64,000 nucleotides of DNA from Streptomyces diastatochromogenes (GCA_026913215.1 JAPTYK010000001.1:124001-188000), one strand, 5' to 3'; positions 1 through 10,093 are shown, counted from the first letter of the stretch. The notes: generated from the sequence alone by a model not told the origin. Numbers and translations: made by a program.

Positions 1-627
1 GGCGGCTACAACATCGCGTCCGAGCAGAACACGGAGACGTTCGACTGGATCAAGGACAACCTGGTCGCACCGGGGCTGACCGGCCCGGTCGCGCCCGGCC
101 GGCTCAACCGGCAGGACGCCTTCGACGCCTTCCTGCGCGGCGAGGTCGGCATGGTCAACGGCTACCCCTCGCTCCTCCACGAGGCACGGGCGAAGGGCAT
201 GAAGGTCGGCACGCTGAGCATGCCGGTGTCGGACACGCTGCGTGACCGGCAGACCCCGCCGACGGCGGGCGTCGCCGACTGGATGATGGCGTTCAAGCAC
301 GACGGCAACCGCGACCTGGTCAGTTCCTTCCTGGACTTCGTCTACCAGGACAAGAACCTCAACGCCTTCGCGGACCGCTACCACCTGCTGCCGTCGACGG
401 TGACCGCCGCCGAGGCCTCCGAGTCCGCGGCGGAGGACCACAGCGCCGAGCAGTTCATGACGGCACTGCGCAGCGCCCAGCTCTACCCGGTCGACGAGCC
501 GTCCTGGCTCCAGGTCAGCAACACCATCAAGCGGAACATCGGGAAGGCCGTCGCGCCCTCCGCCGATCCGAAGGCCGTACTGGAGCAGATCGCCCAGCAG
601 GCCAAGGACGAGTCCCAGCAGAAGTAA
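1..627 (+). CDS. ABC transporter extracellular solute-binding protein, C-terminal part
   Basis: The frame is open from the first base, so the N-terminus, signal peptide and any lipobox lie outside the window. About 208 residues are visible. They resemble the C-terminal lobe of family 1 (sugar-type) binding proteins: a conserved FDAFLRGEVGMVNGYP segment near residue 41, then the GVADWMMAFKHDGN helix and a lysine/glutamine-rich C-terminus. Such proteins capture solute outside the membrane for an ABC importer. No permease follows; a hairpin lies about 50 nt after the stop, so this is probably the last gene of its operon. The substrate cannot be read from this fragment. Confidence 0.85.
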   Translation, partial: GGYNIASEQNTETFDWIKDNLVAPGLTGPVAPGRLNRQDAFDAFLRGEVGMVNGYPSLLHEARAKGMKVGTLSMPVSDTLRDRQTPPTAGVADWMMAFKHDGNRDLVSSFLDFVYQDKNLNAFADRYHLLPSTVTAAEASESAAEDHSAEQFMTALRSAQLYPVDEPSWLQVSNTIKRNIGKAVAPSADPKAVLEQIAQQAKDESQQK

Positions 628-944
628 CGGCCTCCGGAACCCACGGGGACCGGCGCGGCGTCGACCGGACGCCCCTGTCGTCGCCCGCGAAGCACCCACA
701 AGGCGCGCGCGGGGCGACGACCGCACCCGTCCCGGTGCCCGGTTCGCCGGCTCTGGGGCACTATGGAAGCAGTGGTGCCCACCGGTGACGCCCCCCGGCG
801 GAACCGGCGGAACCGGCGCTCACGACGACAGGGCACGAGACGTTTCCCGGGTCTTCACGCGCCGCACCTTCAAAGTTGACATGCGCACTCCTAGCCTGCC
901 GGTTGCACCGCTCCCGTAGTCATCACCCTCAACCGGAGGTAGTC
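628..944. terminator. intergenic region with a hairpin at 677-721
   Basis: This gap holds no convincing gene. It contains an inverted repeat with 10-bp perfect arms, GTCGTCGCCC at 677-686 and its complement at 712-721, around a 25-nt loop that can pair further with one bulge. It lies 50 nt after the stop of the solute-binding gene and has no T-run, as is common for Streptomyces terminators. The ribosome binding site GGAGG of the next gene is at 935-939. Confidence 0.4.
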
Positions 945-1826
945 GTGTCCGGCGCGCCCACGAAACGCCGCACCGCCCTTCTGTCCGCCCTCGGCCTCGC
1001 CGCCGCCTCGATCGGCCTCTGGGCCGGCATCGGCGGCACGTCGCAGGCCCAGGCGGCGGCGACCGTCCCCACCCCCGACCACGTGGTGGTCGTCGTCTTC
1101 GAGAACCACGCCTACAACCAGGTCATCGACAGCTCCAGCGCTCCGTACATCAACTCGCTGAAGGCCGGCGGCGCCAACCTCACCCAGTCGTACGCCGAGA
1201 CCCACCCCAGCCAGCCCAACTACTTCGCGATGTTCTCGGGCTCCACCCAGGGCATCACGGACGACTCCTGCTACACGCCCGGCTTCTCGTCCGCGCCGAA
1301 CCTGGCCTCCGAGCTGATCGCCGCGGGCAAGACCTGGAAGAGCTACAACGAGACCCTGCCCAGCCAGGGCTCGACCACGTGCAGCAGCGGCAAGTACGCG
1401 CGCAAGCACAACCCCTGGTTCGGCTTCTCGAACGTCCCGACCTCGTCGGCGTACACCATGGCGCAGTTCCCCACGGACTACACCACGCTCCCGCAGGTGT
1501 CCTTCGTGGTCCCGAACCTGTGCAGCGACATGCACGACTGCTCCGTCGGCACCGGTGACACCTGGCTGAAGAACAACCTGGGCGCCTACGCGACCTGGGC
1601 GAAGACCCACAACAGCCTGCTCGTCGTGACCTTCGACGAGGACAACCGGCTCGCCGGCAACAAGATCGCGACCGTCCTCTACGGCCAGCAGGTGATCCCG
1701 GGCTCGACGTCCGCGACCACGTACAACCACTACAACCTGCTGCGCACCATCGAGGACATGTACGGCACCACGCACGCCGGCCAGGCCGCCAACGCGACCC
1801 CGATCACCGGCATCTGGACGCCCTGA
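945..1826 (+). CDS. secreted phosphoesterase family protein (acid phosphatase-like)
   Basis: Start GTG 945 is chosen because GGAGG ends 5 nt upstream and it directly precedes a twin-basic signal peptide (KRRTALLSALGLAAASIG, cut after SQAQA). The mature ~255 residues match the phosphoesterase family related to phospholipase C and phosphatidylinositol-3-phosphatase. The metal/nucleophile-type motifs VVVVVFENHAYNQVI, THPSQPNYFAMFSG and VVTFDEDN are present in that order. It probably acts outside the cell as a phosphomonoesterase. A Cys pair (DDSCYTP, STTCSSG) and another (LCSDMHDC) suggest disulfides. The next gene starts 2 nt after the stop. Family call is firm; substrate is not. Confidence 0.85.
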   Translation: MSGAPTKRRTALLSALGLAAASIGLWAGIGGTSQAQAAATVPTPDHVVVVVFENHAYNQVIDSSSAPYINSLKAGGANLTQSYAETHPSQPNYFAMFSGSTQGITDDSCYTPGFSSAPNLASELIAAGKTWKSYNETLPSQGSTTCSSGKYARKHNPWFGFSNVPTSSAYTMAQFPTDYTTLPQVSFVVPNLCSDMHDCSVGTGDTWLKNNLGAYATWAKTHNSLLVVTFDEDNRLAGNKIATVLYGQQVIPGSTSATTYNHYNLLRTIEDMYGTTHAGQAANATPITGIWTP

Positions 1827-1827
1827 C

Positions 1828-3126
1828 GTGTACGTAGCGGACAGTCGCAGCACCCCGCGACGGCCGCGAAGGCCGCCGCCCGGGACCTCGGTCCCGGGCG
1901 GCGCGCCGCCGTCGCCCCGACCGTGCTCGCGCTCGGCACGGTCAGCCTCGTCACGGACGTGTCCTCGGAGATGGTCACGGCCGTGCTGCCGCTCTACCTG
2001 GTCGCCGGGCTCGGCCTCTCGCCGCTCGGCTTCGGCCTGCTGGACGGCGTGTACAACGGCTTCAGCGCGCTCGTACGGCTCGTCGGCGGCCATCTCGCCG
2101 ACCGCGGCGGCCGGCACAAGACGGTGGCGGCGCTCGGCTACGGGCTCTCCGCGCTGTGCAAGCCCTCCTCCTGGTGGCGGGCTCCTTCCGCTGATCGGCG
2201 CCGTGCTGGCCGCCGACCGCACCGGCAAGGGCCTGCGGACCGCGCCGCGCGACGCGCTGATCTCGCTGGCGTCGCCCGAGGAATCGCGCGGCCGGGCCTT
2301 CGGCGTGCACCGCGCGATGGACACCGCGGGAGCCCTGATCGGCCCCCTGGTCGCCTTTCTGATCCTGCGGCAGGCGGCGGACGGTTACGACGCCGTGTTC
2401 ACGGTCAGCTTCTGCGTGGCCGCGCTCGGCGTGCTCGTCCTGCTGCTCTTCGTCCCCTCGCGCCCCCGGCCCCGGCCGTCCCGGCGGAGGGCGCGCCGCG
2501 CGCCTCGCTCAAGGCCGCGCTCGGTCTGCTCCGGGTCCCCGACGTACGCCGGCTCGCGCTGTGCGCGCTGCTGTTGGGGCTCGCCACGGTCAGCGACTCC
2601 TTCGTCTATCTGCTGCTGCAGCGGCGCCTCGGCGTCACCGACCGCTGGTTCGCGCTGCTGCCGATCGGCACCGCCGCCGCCTTCCTGCTGCTCGCCGTGC
2701 CCCTGGGCGGCTCGCCGACCGGGTCGGCCGCTGGCGGGTGTTCCTCGGCGGCCACGCCGCCCTGCTCCTCGTGTACGGGGCGCTGCTCAGCGGCTGGCAG
2801 AGTCCCGCGCTCCCCTATCTGGTCCTGGCCCTGCACGGCGGTTTCTACGCGGCGACCGACGGGGTGCTGATGGCGCGGCGGCCGGTTGCGTGCCGTCCGA
2901 ACTCCGTTCTTCGGGGCTCGCGTTGATCCAGACCGGGCAGGCGCTCGCCCGGTTCGGCTGCTCGATCGCGTTCGGCGCGGCCTGGACCGCGTGGGGCGAC
3001 CGCTGGGCGGTCGGCGCGGCGACGGTCCTGCTCGCGGTGTGCGCGACGGCGGCGTTCGCCCTGCGGCCCGCCGTGCAGGCCCCTGCCCCGTCCCCCGCCA
3101 CGGTTTCGGAGGAAACACCCGCATGA
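1828..3126 (+). CDS. MFS transporter, frameshifted about five times in this sequence
   Basis: A twelve-helix major facilitator protein is spread over three frames. The start GTG 1828 is read as VYVADSRST; a shift near 1852 leads into TVSLVTDVSSEMVTAVLPLY. Further shifts near 2170, 2465, 2715 and 2885 are needed to join DRTGKGLRTAPRDALIS, ATVSDSFVYLLLQ, GRWRVFLGGHAALLL and RFGCSIAFGAAW. The segment with DRGGRHKT is the loop 2-3 MFS signature. The homologous order is preserved, so single-base losses rather than decay are likely. Substrate unknown; probably drug or metabolite export. Its stop overlaps the start of the following beta-propeller gene (ATGA), which suggests co-translation. Confidence 0.8.
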   Translation: MYVADSRSTPRRPRRPPPGTSVPGGAPPSPRPCSRSARSASSRTCPRRWSRPCCRSTWSPGSASRRSASACWTACTTASARSYGSSAAISPTAAAGTRRWRRSATGSPRCASPPPGGGLLPLIGAVLAADRTGKGLRTAPRDALISLASPEESRGRAFGVHRAMDTAGALIGPLVAFLILRQAADGYDAVFTVSFCVAALGVLVLLLFVPSRPRPRPSRRRARRAPRSRPRSVCSGSPTYAGSRCARCCWGSPRSATPSSICCCSGASASPTAGSRCCRSAPPPPSCCSPCPWAARRPGRPLAGVPRRPRRPAPRVRGAAQRLAESRAPLSGPGPARRFLRGDRRGADGAAAGCVPSELRSSGLALIQTGQALARFGCSIAFGAAWTAWGDRWAVGAATVLLAVCATAAFALRPAVQAPAPSPATVSEETPA

Positions 3127-4144
3127 CCCTGCGCAACAAGCTGCTCGTCCTGCTCGCGACGCTCGTCGTGCTCGGCGGTGTGGCCGTCGCGTCGCTGCAC
3201 GCGGCCGACCGGGCCGCCGAGAAGGACCGCCCGCAGGCGGGCGGCCCGGCGATCGGCTCCGGGCGGGTCTCGCTCGCGGCGGCGCCGACCGCCGGATCGT
3301 CTTCCGGAACATGGCCTGGGGTCCGCACCGCGACGAGCTGGTCACCGTACCCGCCGGGGCCCCCTCCGGTCCGCGGACCTCGTCCGGGGTGAAGTGCCTG
3401 CGCTTCCACGCGGCCGGCGGGACCGGCATCTGCCTCCAGGCCGTGCGCGGCGCCGTGGACGACACCTACCGGGCGGTCGTCCTCGACCCGGCGCTGAAGG
3501 AACGGTCCCGCTATCCGCTGCCGGGCATCCCGACCCGCGCCCGGGTCTCGCCGTCCGGCCGGCTGGTGGCGTGGACGGTGTTCGTCGGCGGCGACTCGTA
3601 CGCCAGTGCCAGCTTCTCCACCCGTACCGCCGTCCTGGACACCGCGACGGGCCGCCTCACCACCTCCCTGGAGGAGTTCCGGGTGGTGAAGGACGGCAAG
3701 GAGTACCACGCCTCCGACACCAACTTCTGGGGCGTGACCTTCTCGCGCGACGACCGGCACTTCTACGCGACCATGGCGACCGCCGGCAGGACCTACCTGG
3801 TGCGCGGCGACCTGACGGCCCGGACCGTCACCACCCTCCACGAGAACGTCGAGTGCCCCTCGCTGTCCCCCGACGAGACCAGGATCGTCTACAAGAAGCG
3901 CGTCGCGGGCGCCCCGGCCGACGCGCCGTGGCACGAATACGCCCTGGACCTGTCCACCCTGCGGGAGACCGCGCTCGCCGAGTCCCGCAGCGTGGACGAC
4001 CAGGCCGTCTGGCTCGACGACCGCACGGTGGTGTACTCCCTGCCGGGCGACTACGGCGCCGACCTCTACAGCGTCCCGGCCGACGGCTCGGGCGCCCCGG
4101 AGCGGCTGCTGACGGCGGCGCTGGCTCCGGCGTTCCTGAAGTGA
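3123..4144 (+). CDS. membrane-anchored TolB-like beta-propeller protein, one frameshift
   Basis: Start ATG 3123 overlaps the MFS stop. The N-terminus has one membrane anchor (NKLLVLLATLVVLGGVAVA). A shift near 3280 joins it to about 285 residues with repeats of the TolB/WD40-like type: MAWGPHRDELVTV, IPTRARVSPSGRLVAW, GVTFSRDDRHFYATM, CPSLSPDETRIVYKKRV and AVWLDDRTVVYSL, each the start of one blade. The domain should face outside. Coupling to the MFS gene suggests a joint function, for example sensing or delivering the transported compound, but that is inference. No enzyme motif is visible. Confidence 0.75.
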
Positions 4145-4184
4145 CGCGCCGGGAGCCCGCGGACAGGCCCTAGGATCCTTCGGC

Positions 4185-4775
4185 ATGCGCGTGTGGATGC
4201 TGCCGACCGCCGGTGTCGCCCTCCTGGCCTGGGGCGAGTGGTTGAACCGACGCTGGTCGAAGACCCTGGTCAACCCCGACGGTCAGGGCTCCAGGGCGGT
4301 GGTCGTGCTCGGCTACCGCAACCCGTCGGATTCGATCAACCTCGTCAACCGCTGGCGGGTCCGGGCCGGGCTCCGCTCCGTCGGCACGGACGACGGGGCC
4401 GACACCGTGGTCGTCTTCAGCGGAGGACCGGTGGGCGGCGACGTCGCCGAGGCGCGGCTGATGGCCGAGCACGCGCGGTCCGTCCTCCGCTTCGAGGGCC
4501 GCGTCCTCGTCGAGGACCGGAGCAGGAACACCTGGGAGAACATCACCCACGTGATCCCCCTGCTGGCGGACGCGCGGCGCATCACGATCGTGTCCCAGCC
4601 GGCGCACGCGCTCAAGGCCCGCGCGTACCTGCGCCGGCAGCGCCCCGATCTCGCCGCCCGGCTCGTCCCGGGCGAGGACTACCGTCTCGGGGAGTGGACG
4701 CTGTTCAAACCCCTGCTGGCCGCGTACGGGCTGTGGTCGCTGCGCGGCATCACCGCGGCCGAGCGCAAGCTGTGA
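4185..4775 (+). CDS. YdcF/SanA family (DUF218) protein
   Basis: The 196-residue protein has an N-terminal hydrophobic stretch and the full set of DUF218 motifs: AVVVLGYRN near residue 38, [11 protein letters not shown] near 74, the acidic EARLMAEHA helix, and [11 protein letters not shown] near 107, followed by [17 protein letters not shown]. The family includes E. coli YdcF and SanA and is linked to envelope integrity and nucleotide or lipid-carrier metabolism, but no general reaction is established. The gene stands 40 nt after the beta-propeller gene in the same direction. Start ATG 4185 is the only good start before the motif. Confidence 0.85.
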   Translation: MRVWMLPTAGVALLAWGEWLNRRWSKTLVNPDGQGSRAVVVLGYRNPSDSINLVNRWRVRAGLRSVGTDDGADTVVVFSGGPVGGDVAEARLMAEHARSVLRFEGRVLVEDRSRNTWENITHVIPLLADARRITIVSQPAHALKARAYLRRQRPDLAARLVPGEDYRLGEWTLFKPLLAAYGLWSLRGITAAERKL

Positions 4776-4903
4776 CGCTTCCCCGTCCGCCGGCGCCGCC
4801 GCCGGGGGCCCGTTCGGCGCAGTCGTGGTGGCCCGGAGGGCTGGGGCGTCGAAGGGTGGGGTGAGGACCGTCTGCCGTCGCCGAGCCCCCGAGGATCCCG
4901 CCG

Positions 4904-6720
4904 ATGCACCGCTACCCGCCGATCGCCGAACACGGGCTCATCGGAGACCTGCAGACGTGCGCGCTGGTCTCCGCCGAGGGGGTCGTGGACTGGCTCTGCT
5001 CGCCCCGGTTCGACTCGCCCAGCGTCTTCGGCAGACTCCTGGACAGCGAGCGCGGCGGTCACTTCTCCATCACCGTCAGGACGCCGGGTACGACGGTCCG
5101 TCAGCTGTACCTGGCCGACAGCGCGGTGCTGCTCACCCGTTTCCTCACCCCGGACGGAGTCGGCGAGGTGGCCGACTTCATGCCGCTCGCCGAGGACCCG
5201 ACCGTGCCCTCCGACCGGCACACCCTGATCCGGGTGCTGCGGGTGGTGCGGGGCACGGTCCGCTTCGCGCTGGAGTGCCGGCCGCGGTTCGACTACGGCC
5301 GGGAGGCCCACGAACTGGTCCTCGACGGTGGCACCGCGCGCTTCACCGGCGCCACGGCCGCCGCGCACCTCCAGATGCTCGGCGCCGTCCCGCTGCGGCG
5401 CGACGGCGACGACGTCCACGCCGAGGTGGAGCTGACCGCCGGTCAGCGCGCCGCCGCCGTGCTCACCCTGGACGCGCCCGGCGCCGAGCCGCCCGCGCCG
5501 GCGGACGAGGCGGGCCTGCGGGCCGCCTTCGACTCCGTGCGGTCCTTCTGGCACGGGTGGATCAGCCGCTGCCGCTACCGCGGTCGCTGGCAGCAGCAGG
5601 TCAACCGCTCGGCGATCACCCTGAAGCTGCTCACGTACGCCCCGTCCGGCGCGCCGGTGGCCGCCGCGACCATGGGCCTGCCCGAGCAGGTCGGCGGGGA
5701 ACGCAACTGGGACTACCGCTACACCTGGGTCCGGGACGCCTCGCTGTCGGTGCGCGCCATGGTCGACCTGGGCTTCACCGAGGAGGCGGACGCCTTCCGC
5801 CGCTGGCTGGGCGCCCGGCTCCAGGCCGGTGGCACGGTCAGCGGCGAGCCCTTGCAGATCATGTACCGGGTGGACGGCGACCCTCACCTGCGCGAGGAGG
5901 TGCTGGGCCATCTGGAGGGCTGGCGCGGCTCGGCCCCGGTCCGCGCGGGCAACGGCGCCGCCGACCAGCTCCAGCTGGACATCTACGGCGAGGCCGTCTT
6001 CGCCTTCGGTCAGGCCCGCGATCTGGCGCAGCTGGCCGGCTACGACGGCTGGCTGCGCTTCGCCGCCACCGTGGACTGGCTGTGCGAGCACTGGGACCGC
6101 CCGGACGAGGGGATCTGGGAGACCCGGGGCGGGCGTCAGGACTTCACGTACAGCCGGGTGATGTGCTGGGTCGCCTTCGACCGTGCCGTACGGATGGCCA
6201 CCGAACTCAGCCGCCCGGCCGACCTGCCGCGCTGGACCGCCGCCCGGGACGCGGTGCTGCACCAGGTGATGGAGCACGGCTGGTCCGCCGAGCGGCGTGC
6301 CTTCGTCCAGCACTACGGCAGCGACGTCCTGGACGCCTCCCTGCTGCTGATGCCGATCACCGGCTTCATCGCGCCGCGCGACCCGCGCTGGCTGTCCACC
6401 CTGGACGCGATGGAGAAGGAGCTGGTCTCCGACAGTCTGGTCTACCGCTACGACCCGGCCGCCTCCCCCGACGGCCTGCGCGGCTCCGAGGGCACCTTCT
6501 CCTGTGCAGCTTCCTGTACGTGGACGCCCTCGCCCGGGCCGGCCGCCTCGAACAGGCCCGGTACGCCTTCGACAAGATGCTCACCTACGCCAATCACGTC
6601 GGCCTGTTCGGCGAGGAGATCGGTCCGACCGGCGAACAACTGGGCAACTTCCCGCAGGCGTTCACGCACCTCGCGCTCATCACCGCCGCGATGACCCTGG
6701 ACGCGGCGCTGGACCGCTGA
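4904..6720 (+). CDS. glycoside hydrolase family 15 protein, one frameshift near 6500
   Basis: About 605 residues of a cytoplasmic GH15 enzyme (glucoamylase/trehalase-like) are encoded. The N-terminus [20 protein letters not shown] and [14 protein letters not shown] segment are typical of the bacterial branch; the (alpha/alpha)6 barrel carries [13 protein letters not shown] (~residue 267) and RSEGTF-like substrate loop residues. At 6500 one C is missing (TTCTCC where TTCCTCC is expected), after which the other frame gives [17 protein letters not shown] through the stop. Members of this branch hydrolyse alpha-glucosides, often trehalose; which one applies here cannot be told. A perfect hairpin follows the stop. 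Confidence 0.88.
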
Positions 6721-6722
6721 GG

Positions 6723-6749
6723 CCGCCTCCTCGGACCACGAGGAGGCGG
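6723..6749 (+). terminator. terminator hairpin after the GH15 gene
   Basis: An 11-bp perfect inverted repeat (CCGCCTCCTCG and its complement) with a 5-nt GACCA loop begins 2 nt after the GH15 stop codon. There is no U-tract, usual for this genus. The convergent oxidoreductase gene ends 120 bp further on. Confidence 0.75.
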
Positions 6750-6870
6750 AGGCCAGCCCGGCCGAGCCGAGGCCGGCGAGCTCGCGCGGTCCGAAGCCCA
6801 GCCGCCGGTAGGCGAGCACCTCCGCGGTCGCTCCGCGTCGGCCGCCGCGCAGGCCCGTCCCCGGCGGTGC

Positions 6871-7650
6871 TCAGCCGCGTACGTGCAACCCGAATCCCTG
6901 GCGCCCGGCGGGTTCCAGGCCTTCCCTCAGGAGCAGCGAGGGGATCTCGTAGTCGCCGAAGTTCTGTCGCCGGAACGCGATCGGTTCGGTGGACTCCAGG
7001 GTGAGGAGGCGCTGTTCCCAGGCTTCGGCGGCCGGGCCGTAGTCCTCTTCGGTCATGCGGTCGGTGCCGTACAGGACGAAGGGGGGCAGGACGTCGAGGC
7101 CGGGGTAGTGGAGGATGCCGTGCTGGATCGGGAACAGCAGGTCGTCGATGGGGCCGTTGATCCCGCGGGCGGCGTAGTGGGACTCGGGGCCGCCGACGGT
7201 CACGGACAGCAGGGCCCGCTTGCCGGCCAGGGTGCCTTCGCCGAACCGCTCGCCGTACTTGGTGGCGCTGTGTTCGCCTACGCCGTAGGCGAAGCGGTAG
7301 GTGAAGACGCGGTCCACCCAGCCCTTGAGGATCGCGGGCATGGTGTACCACCACAGCGGGAACTGGAAGACGATCGTGTCGGCCCACAGCAGTTTCTCCT
7401 GCTCGGCCAGGACGTCCGGGGTGAGCGTCCCGGCGTCGAAGGCGCGGCCCGAGTCGAGGACGACCTTGAGCGGGCTGGAGGCGTCGGGGCCGTAGTCCGC
7501 GGCGTCGACGGCCGCCTTCCAGTTCATCGCGTACAGGTCGCTGACGCGTACCTCGTGTCCCGCGGCCTCCAGGGTGGCGACCGCGAGGTCCTTCAGCGAG
7601 CCGTTGAGGGACTCGGGCTCGGGGTGGGCGTGGACGATGAGCGTCTTCAC
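6871..7650 (-). CDS. NAD(P)H-dependent quinone oxidoreductase (flavodoxin-fold)
   Basis: The 259-residue protein begins MKTLIVHAHPEPESLNGSL, the FMN/FAD-binding loop of the NQO1/MdaB/KefF family. It also has the FQFPLWWYTMPAILKGWVDR segment around residue 95 and GGPESHYAARGINGP near 152, both typical of the family. It should reduce quinones or electrophilic drugs by two-electron transfer from NAD(P)H in the cytoplasm. It is transcribed away from the regulator at 7790, an arrangement in which the regulator usually controls the enzyme. Confidence 0.88.
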   Translation of the reverse strand: MKTLIVHAHPEPESLNGSLKDLAVATLEAAGHEVRVSDLYAMNWKAAVDAADYGPDASSPLKVVLDSGRAFDAGTLTPDVLAEQEKLLWADTIVFQFPLWWYTMPAILKGWVDRVFTYRFAYGVGEHSATKYGERFGEGTLAGKRALLSVTVGGPESHYAARGINGPIDDLLFPIQHGILHYPGLDVLPPFVLYGTDRMTEEDYGPAAEAWEQRLLTLESTEPIAFRRQNFGDYEIPSLLLREGLEPAGRQGFGLHVRG

Positions 7651-7789
7651 GGGGACTCCTTCGGATCGGATGCCTTCGATCCTGGGCGCCGGGGCGGCCG
7701 TCGTTCAGGGGCGCGGCTTCCGTCGGACCGGGCTTCCTGGTACTGGCAGGGCCACGTTCGCGGGCGTCGCCGAAGCCATACTGGGGGCC

Positions 7790-8662
7790 ATGGACGATCT
7801 CGCGGGTTTTCTGCGGACCCGGCGCTCCCGGGTCGATCCGGTGGCGGTCGGCATCCCCGTGGACAGCAGGCGCCGGGTCGCGGGGCTGCGGCGCGAGGAG
7901 GTCGCGCACCTGTCCGGGGTGAGCGTCGACTACTACGTACGCCTGGAGCAGGGCCGGGCGACCCAGCCCTCGGAGCAGGTCCTCGACGCGCTCGCCCGTG
8001 TCCTCGGCCTCGACGAGACCGGGCGCGGGCACCTGTACCGGCTCGCCCGGCAGCGGCGGCGTCCCGCGAGGACGCCGGGCACGCGCCCGCGGCCGGAGCT
8101 GCTGCGGATCCTCGACCTGGTCACCGACGCACCGGCGCTGATCATGAACCACCGTCTGGACGTCCTGGCCGGCAACCGCCTCGCCCGTCTCCTGTACGGG
8201 CGTCCGATGCCCGGTCTGAACACCGCCCGGCACATCTTCCTGGAGGAGGCCGAGCGCGGTCTGTACGCGGAGTGGGAGACGTGCACCCGCGATGTGGTCG
8301 GGCACCTGCGGCTGGCCGCCGGGAAGTACCCCGACGACCCGCGGCTGGCCTCGCTCGTCGGCGAACTGGCGATGGGCAGCGAGCGCTTCCGCCGTCTGTG
8401 GGCCCGCGCCGACGTCCGTGCCCGCGGGCACGGCCGCAAGGCGTACCGGCATCCGCTGGTCGGCCCGCTGGAACTGCACCACGAGAACTTCGCCCTGCCC
8501 GACGAGTCGGGTACGGAGCTGCTGGTGCTGTCCGCGGCCCCGGGCAGCCCCTCGGAGGACGGACTCCGCCTGCTCGCGGGCCTGGGCGCGGACGACGGGG
8601 CGGATCTCCCCGTGGGACCGCGGCCGGACGCGCCGTCCCGGCGGGTGGCCGGGGGTGGGTAG
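7790..8662 (+). CDS. XRE-family regulator with MmyB-like ligand domain
   Basis: Start ATG 7790 begins the helix-turn-helix domain ([15 protein letters not shown] then [20 protein letters not shown], residues 3-45). The rest of the 290 residues match the MmyB-like fatty-acid/ligand-binding PAS-type domain ([32 protein letters not shown], and [17 protein letters not shown]). Upstream in-frame codons lack RBS and homology. The 139-bp space shared with the divergent oxidoreductase holds the promoters of both; I see no clear palindrome there. It likely represses or activates the oxidoreductase in response to a hydrophobic ligand. Confidence 0.85.
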   Translation: MDDLAGFLRTRRSRVDPVAVGIPVDSRRRVAGLRREEVAHLSGVSVDYYVRLEQGRATQPSEQVLDALARVLGLDETGRGHLYRLARQRRRPARTPGTRPRPELLRILDLVTDAPALIMNHRLDVLAGNRLARLLYGRPMPGLNTARHIFLEEAERGLYAEWETCTRDVVGHLRLAAGKYPDDPRLASLVGELAMGSERFRRLWARADVRARGHGRKAYRHPLVGPLELHHENFALPDESGTELLVLSAAPGSPSEDGLRLLAGLGADDGADLPVGPRPDAPSRRVAGGG

Positions 8663-8700
8663 GCTCGGGGGCCGCGTCAGGGTCAGCAGAGGAGAGACAC

Positions 8701-9320
8701 GTGTTCGTCAAGGTGTGCGGGCTCGGTACCACCGCCGACATCGACGTGGCGGTCGCCGCCGGAGCGGACGCCGTCGGCCTGGTGATCAGCGGCACCAGTG
8801 TGCGCGGGCTCGACCGGGACCGGGTGGTGCGGCTCGCCGCGCACGTGCCGCCGGGCGCGCTGTCCGTCCTCGTGGTCAACGACACCCCTGCCGCCGAGGC
8901 GGCCCGCATCGCCGGCGACCTCGGCTTCGGCGCTCTCCAACTGCACGGCACCGCTTATCGCGAGGAGGACTTCGCGGCCGCGGCCGAGGTCTTCCCGCGC
9001 CTGTGGCGGGCCACGTCCTGAGCGACCGGCCCGACACGCGCGTCGGCGCGTACGGCGAGGAGGTCCTCCTCCTCGACTCGCCCCGGGCGGGTTCCGGCGA
9101 GCCGTGGGACCTGTCCCTGCTCGACGCGGCCCGCCCCGAGGGCGCGTGGCTGCTCGCGGGCGGGCTCGCGCCGCACAACGTCGCCGAGGCGATCGAGAAG
9201 GCGCGCCCCTGGGGCGTCGACGTGTCCAGCGGCGTCGAGTCCGCGCCGGGCGTCAAGGACCACGGGCTGATCCGTGCCTTCGTCACCGCCGCGAAGCGGA
9301 CCGCCCCGCGCGGGGCGTGA
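8701..9320 (+). CDS. trpF: phosphoribosylanthranilate isomerase-like protein, one frameshift
   Basis: A TIM-barrel of about 206 residues begins [17 protein letters not shown], with the KVCG active-site cysteine and an RBS (GGAGAG) 8 nt before GTG 8701. LQLHGTA (residue ~80) is the conserved TrpF loop. Near 9015 one C is missing (TCCTGAG where TCCCTGAG is expected), which makes a false stop at 9019. The other frame continues with [20 protein letters not shown] and [16 protein letters not shown], the phosphate-binding loops and catalytic Asp. It isomerises N-(5-phosphoribosyl)anthranilate in tryptophan synthesis, or is a paralogue of that enzyme; no other trp gene is nearby. Confidence 0.85.
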
Positions 9321-9332
9321 CGGCGGCGGGGC

Positions 9333-9848
9333 TCAGGACTCGTCGCCGAGGTCGTCGGCCGGGTCGTCCTGGACCCGCAGCCCCGCCACCCACAGCGGCA
9401 TCATCCAGTGCACGACGAGCACGCCGACGAGGACCGGGGTCACGGCCGTCCGCAGGGGCGCGTCCGTCAGGACGCCGTAGGCGCCGAGGCCGAACGCCCC
9501 GGCCAGGAGCAGCCACAGGGTGATGCGGTGGGCCAGGGCCCGCACCCGGTCGCGCTCGATCAGCTGGCGCTCGTCGAGCATCCGGCCGCGCAGTTCGAGC
9601 AGTCCGCGCGTGGAGCCGTTGAGCATGCCGGTGAGCACCATCCAGGGCAGCAGCACCGCGGCGACCACGACGAGCAGGCCGAATCCGGTGCCGAAGACCG
9701 TGCCGATCCAGGCGCCCACCCCGGTGAGGGTGAGGGCGATGTGAGCCCCCACCAGAAGGCGGCGGCGGGGCACCGTGGCGTAGGCGGCGGCCGCCCGGCG
9801 GTCGTTCATCACCACGTACATCCGTCGGTCGTAGCGCGTCGCGGTCAT
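9333..9848 (-). CDS. four-helix membrane protein partner of an XRE regulator
   Basis: Start ATG 9848 follows a GGAGG RBS and overlaps the stop of the XRE gene by ATGA. The 171-residue protein has four predicted membrane helices in two hairpins (LLVGAHIALTLTGVGAWIG, FGLLVVVAAVLLPWMVL, ITLWLLLAGAFGLGAYGV, AVTPVLVGVLVVHWMMPLW) separated by a charged cytoplasmic segment. Family not recognised by name, but small XRE plus multi-pass membrane protein pairs are common in actinobacteria and the regulator usually controls its own operon. A longer upstream in-frame extension overlaps the XRE gene and is not real. Confidence 0.75.
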   Translation of the reverse strand: MTATRYDRRMYVVMNDRRAAAAYATVPRRRLLVGAHIALTLTGVGAWIGTVFGTGFGLLVVVAAVLLPWMVLTGMLNGSTRGLLELRGRMLDERQLIERDRVRALAHRITLWLLLAGAFGLGAYGVLTDAPLRTAVTPVLVGVLVVHWMMPLWVAGLRVQDDPADDLGDES

Positions 9849-10093
9849 CGTTCTTTCCTCCCGTAGACCTCGTCGGTGAGCGGCTGGAACGGCTCCAGGG
9901 AGAACAGCGCCTCCACCGGCAGCCCGAAGAACCCGGCCAGTTTCAGGGCCAGATCGAGGCTGGGGTTGTACTGGCCGCGTTCGATGTAGCCGATGGTCTG
10001 GTAGTGGACGCCCACTGCCTCGGCCAGTGCCTGGCGCGACACTTTCCGCTCTGCCCTGACAACGGCCAGCCTGTTGTGCACCTGCTCGCTCAT
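9845..10093 (-). CDS. small XRE-family transcriptional regulator
   Basis: The 82-residue protein is almost only a helix-turn-helix (NRLAVVRAERKVSRQALAEA, VHYQTIGYIERGQYNPSLDL), then the LALKLAGFFGLPVEALFSLE tail typical of the YgzD/Cro-C1 type. It is translated first, with the membrane protein coupled behind it. An ATGTA/TACAT inverted repeat covers the start codon and likely promoter, suggesting autorepression. There is almost no room for a leader between a TAGTAC -10-like box and the ATG, so the mRNA may be leaderless. Confidence 0.85.
   Translation of the reverse strand: MSEQVHNRLAVVRAERKVSRQALAEAVGVHYQTIGYIERGQYNPSLDLALKLAGFFGLPVEALFSLEPFQPLTDEVYGRKER

Noticed and set aside
891..2324. 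Long antisense frame over the phosphoesterase and MFS genes
   Set aside because: Low-complexity Arg/Gly/Val composition, no RBS, no motif; the plus-strand genes explain the region.
1828..3126. MFS gene as a true pseudogene
   Set aside because: Every break is a small indel between well-conserved blocks, and equal breaks occur in folA and FKBP, so assembly error is the better explanation.
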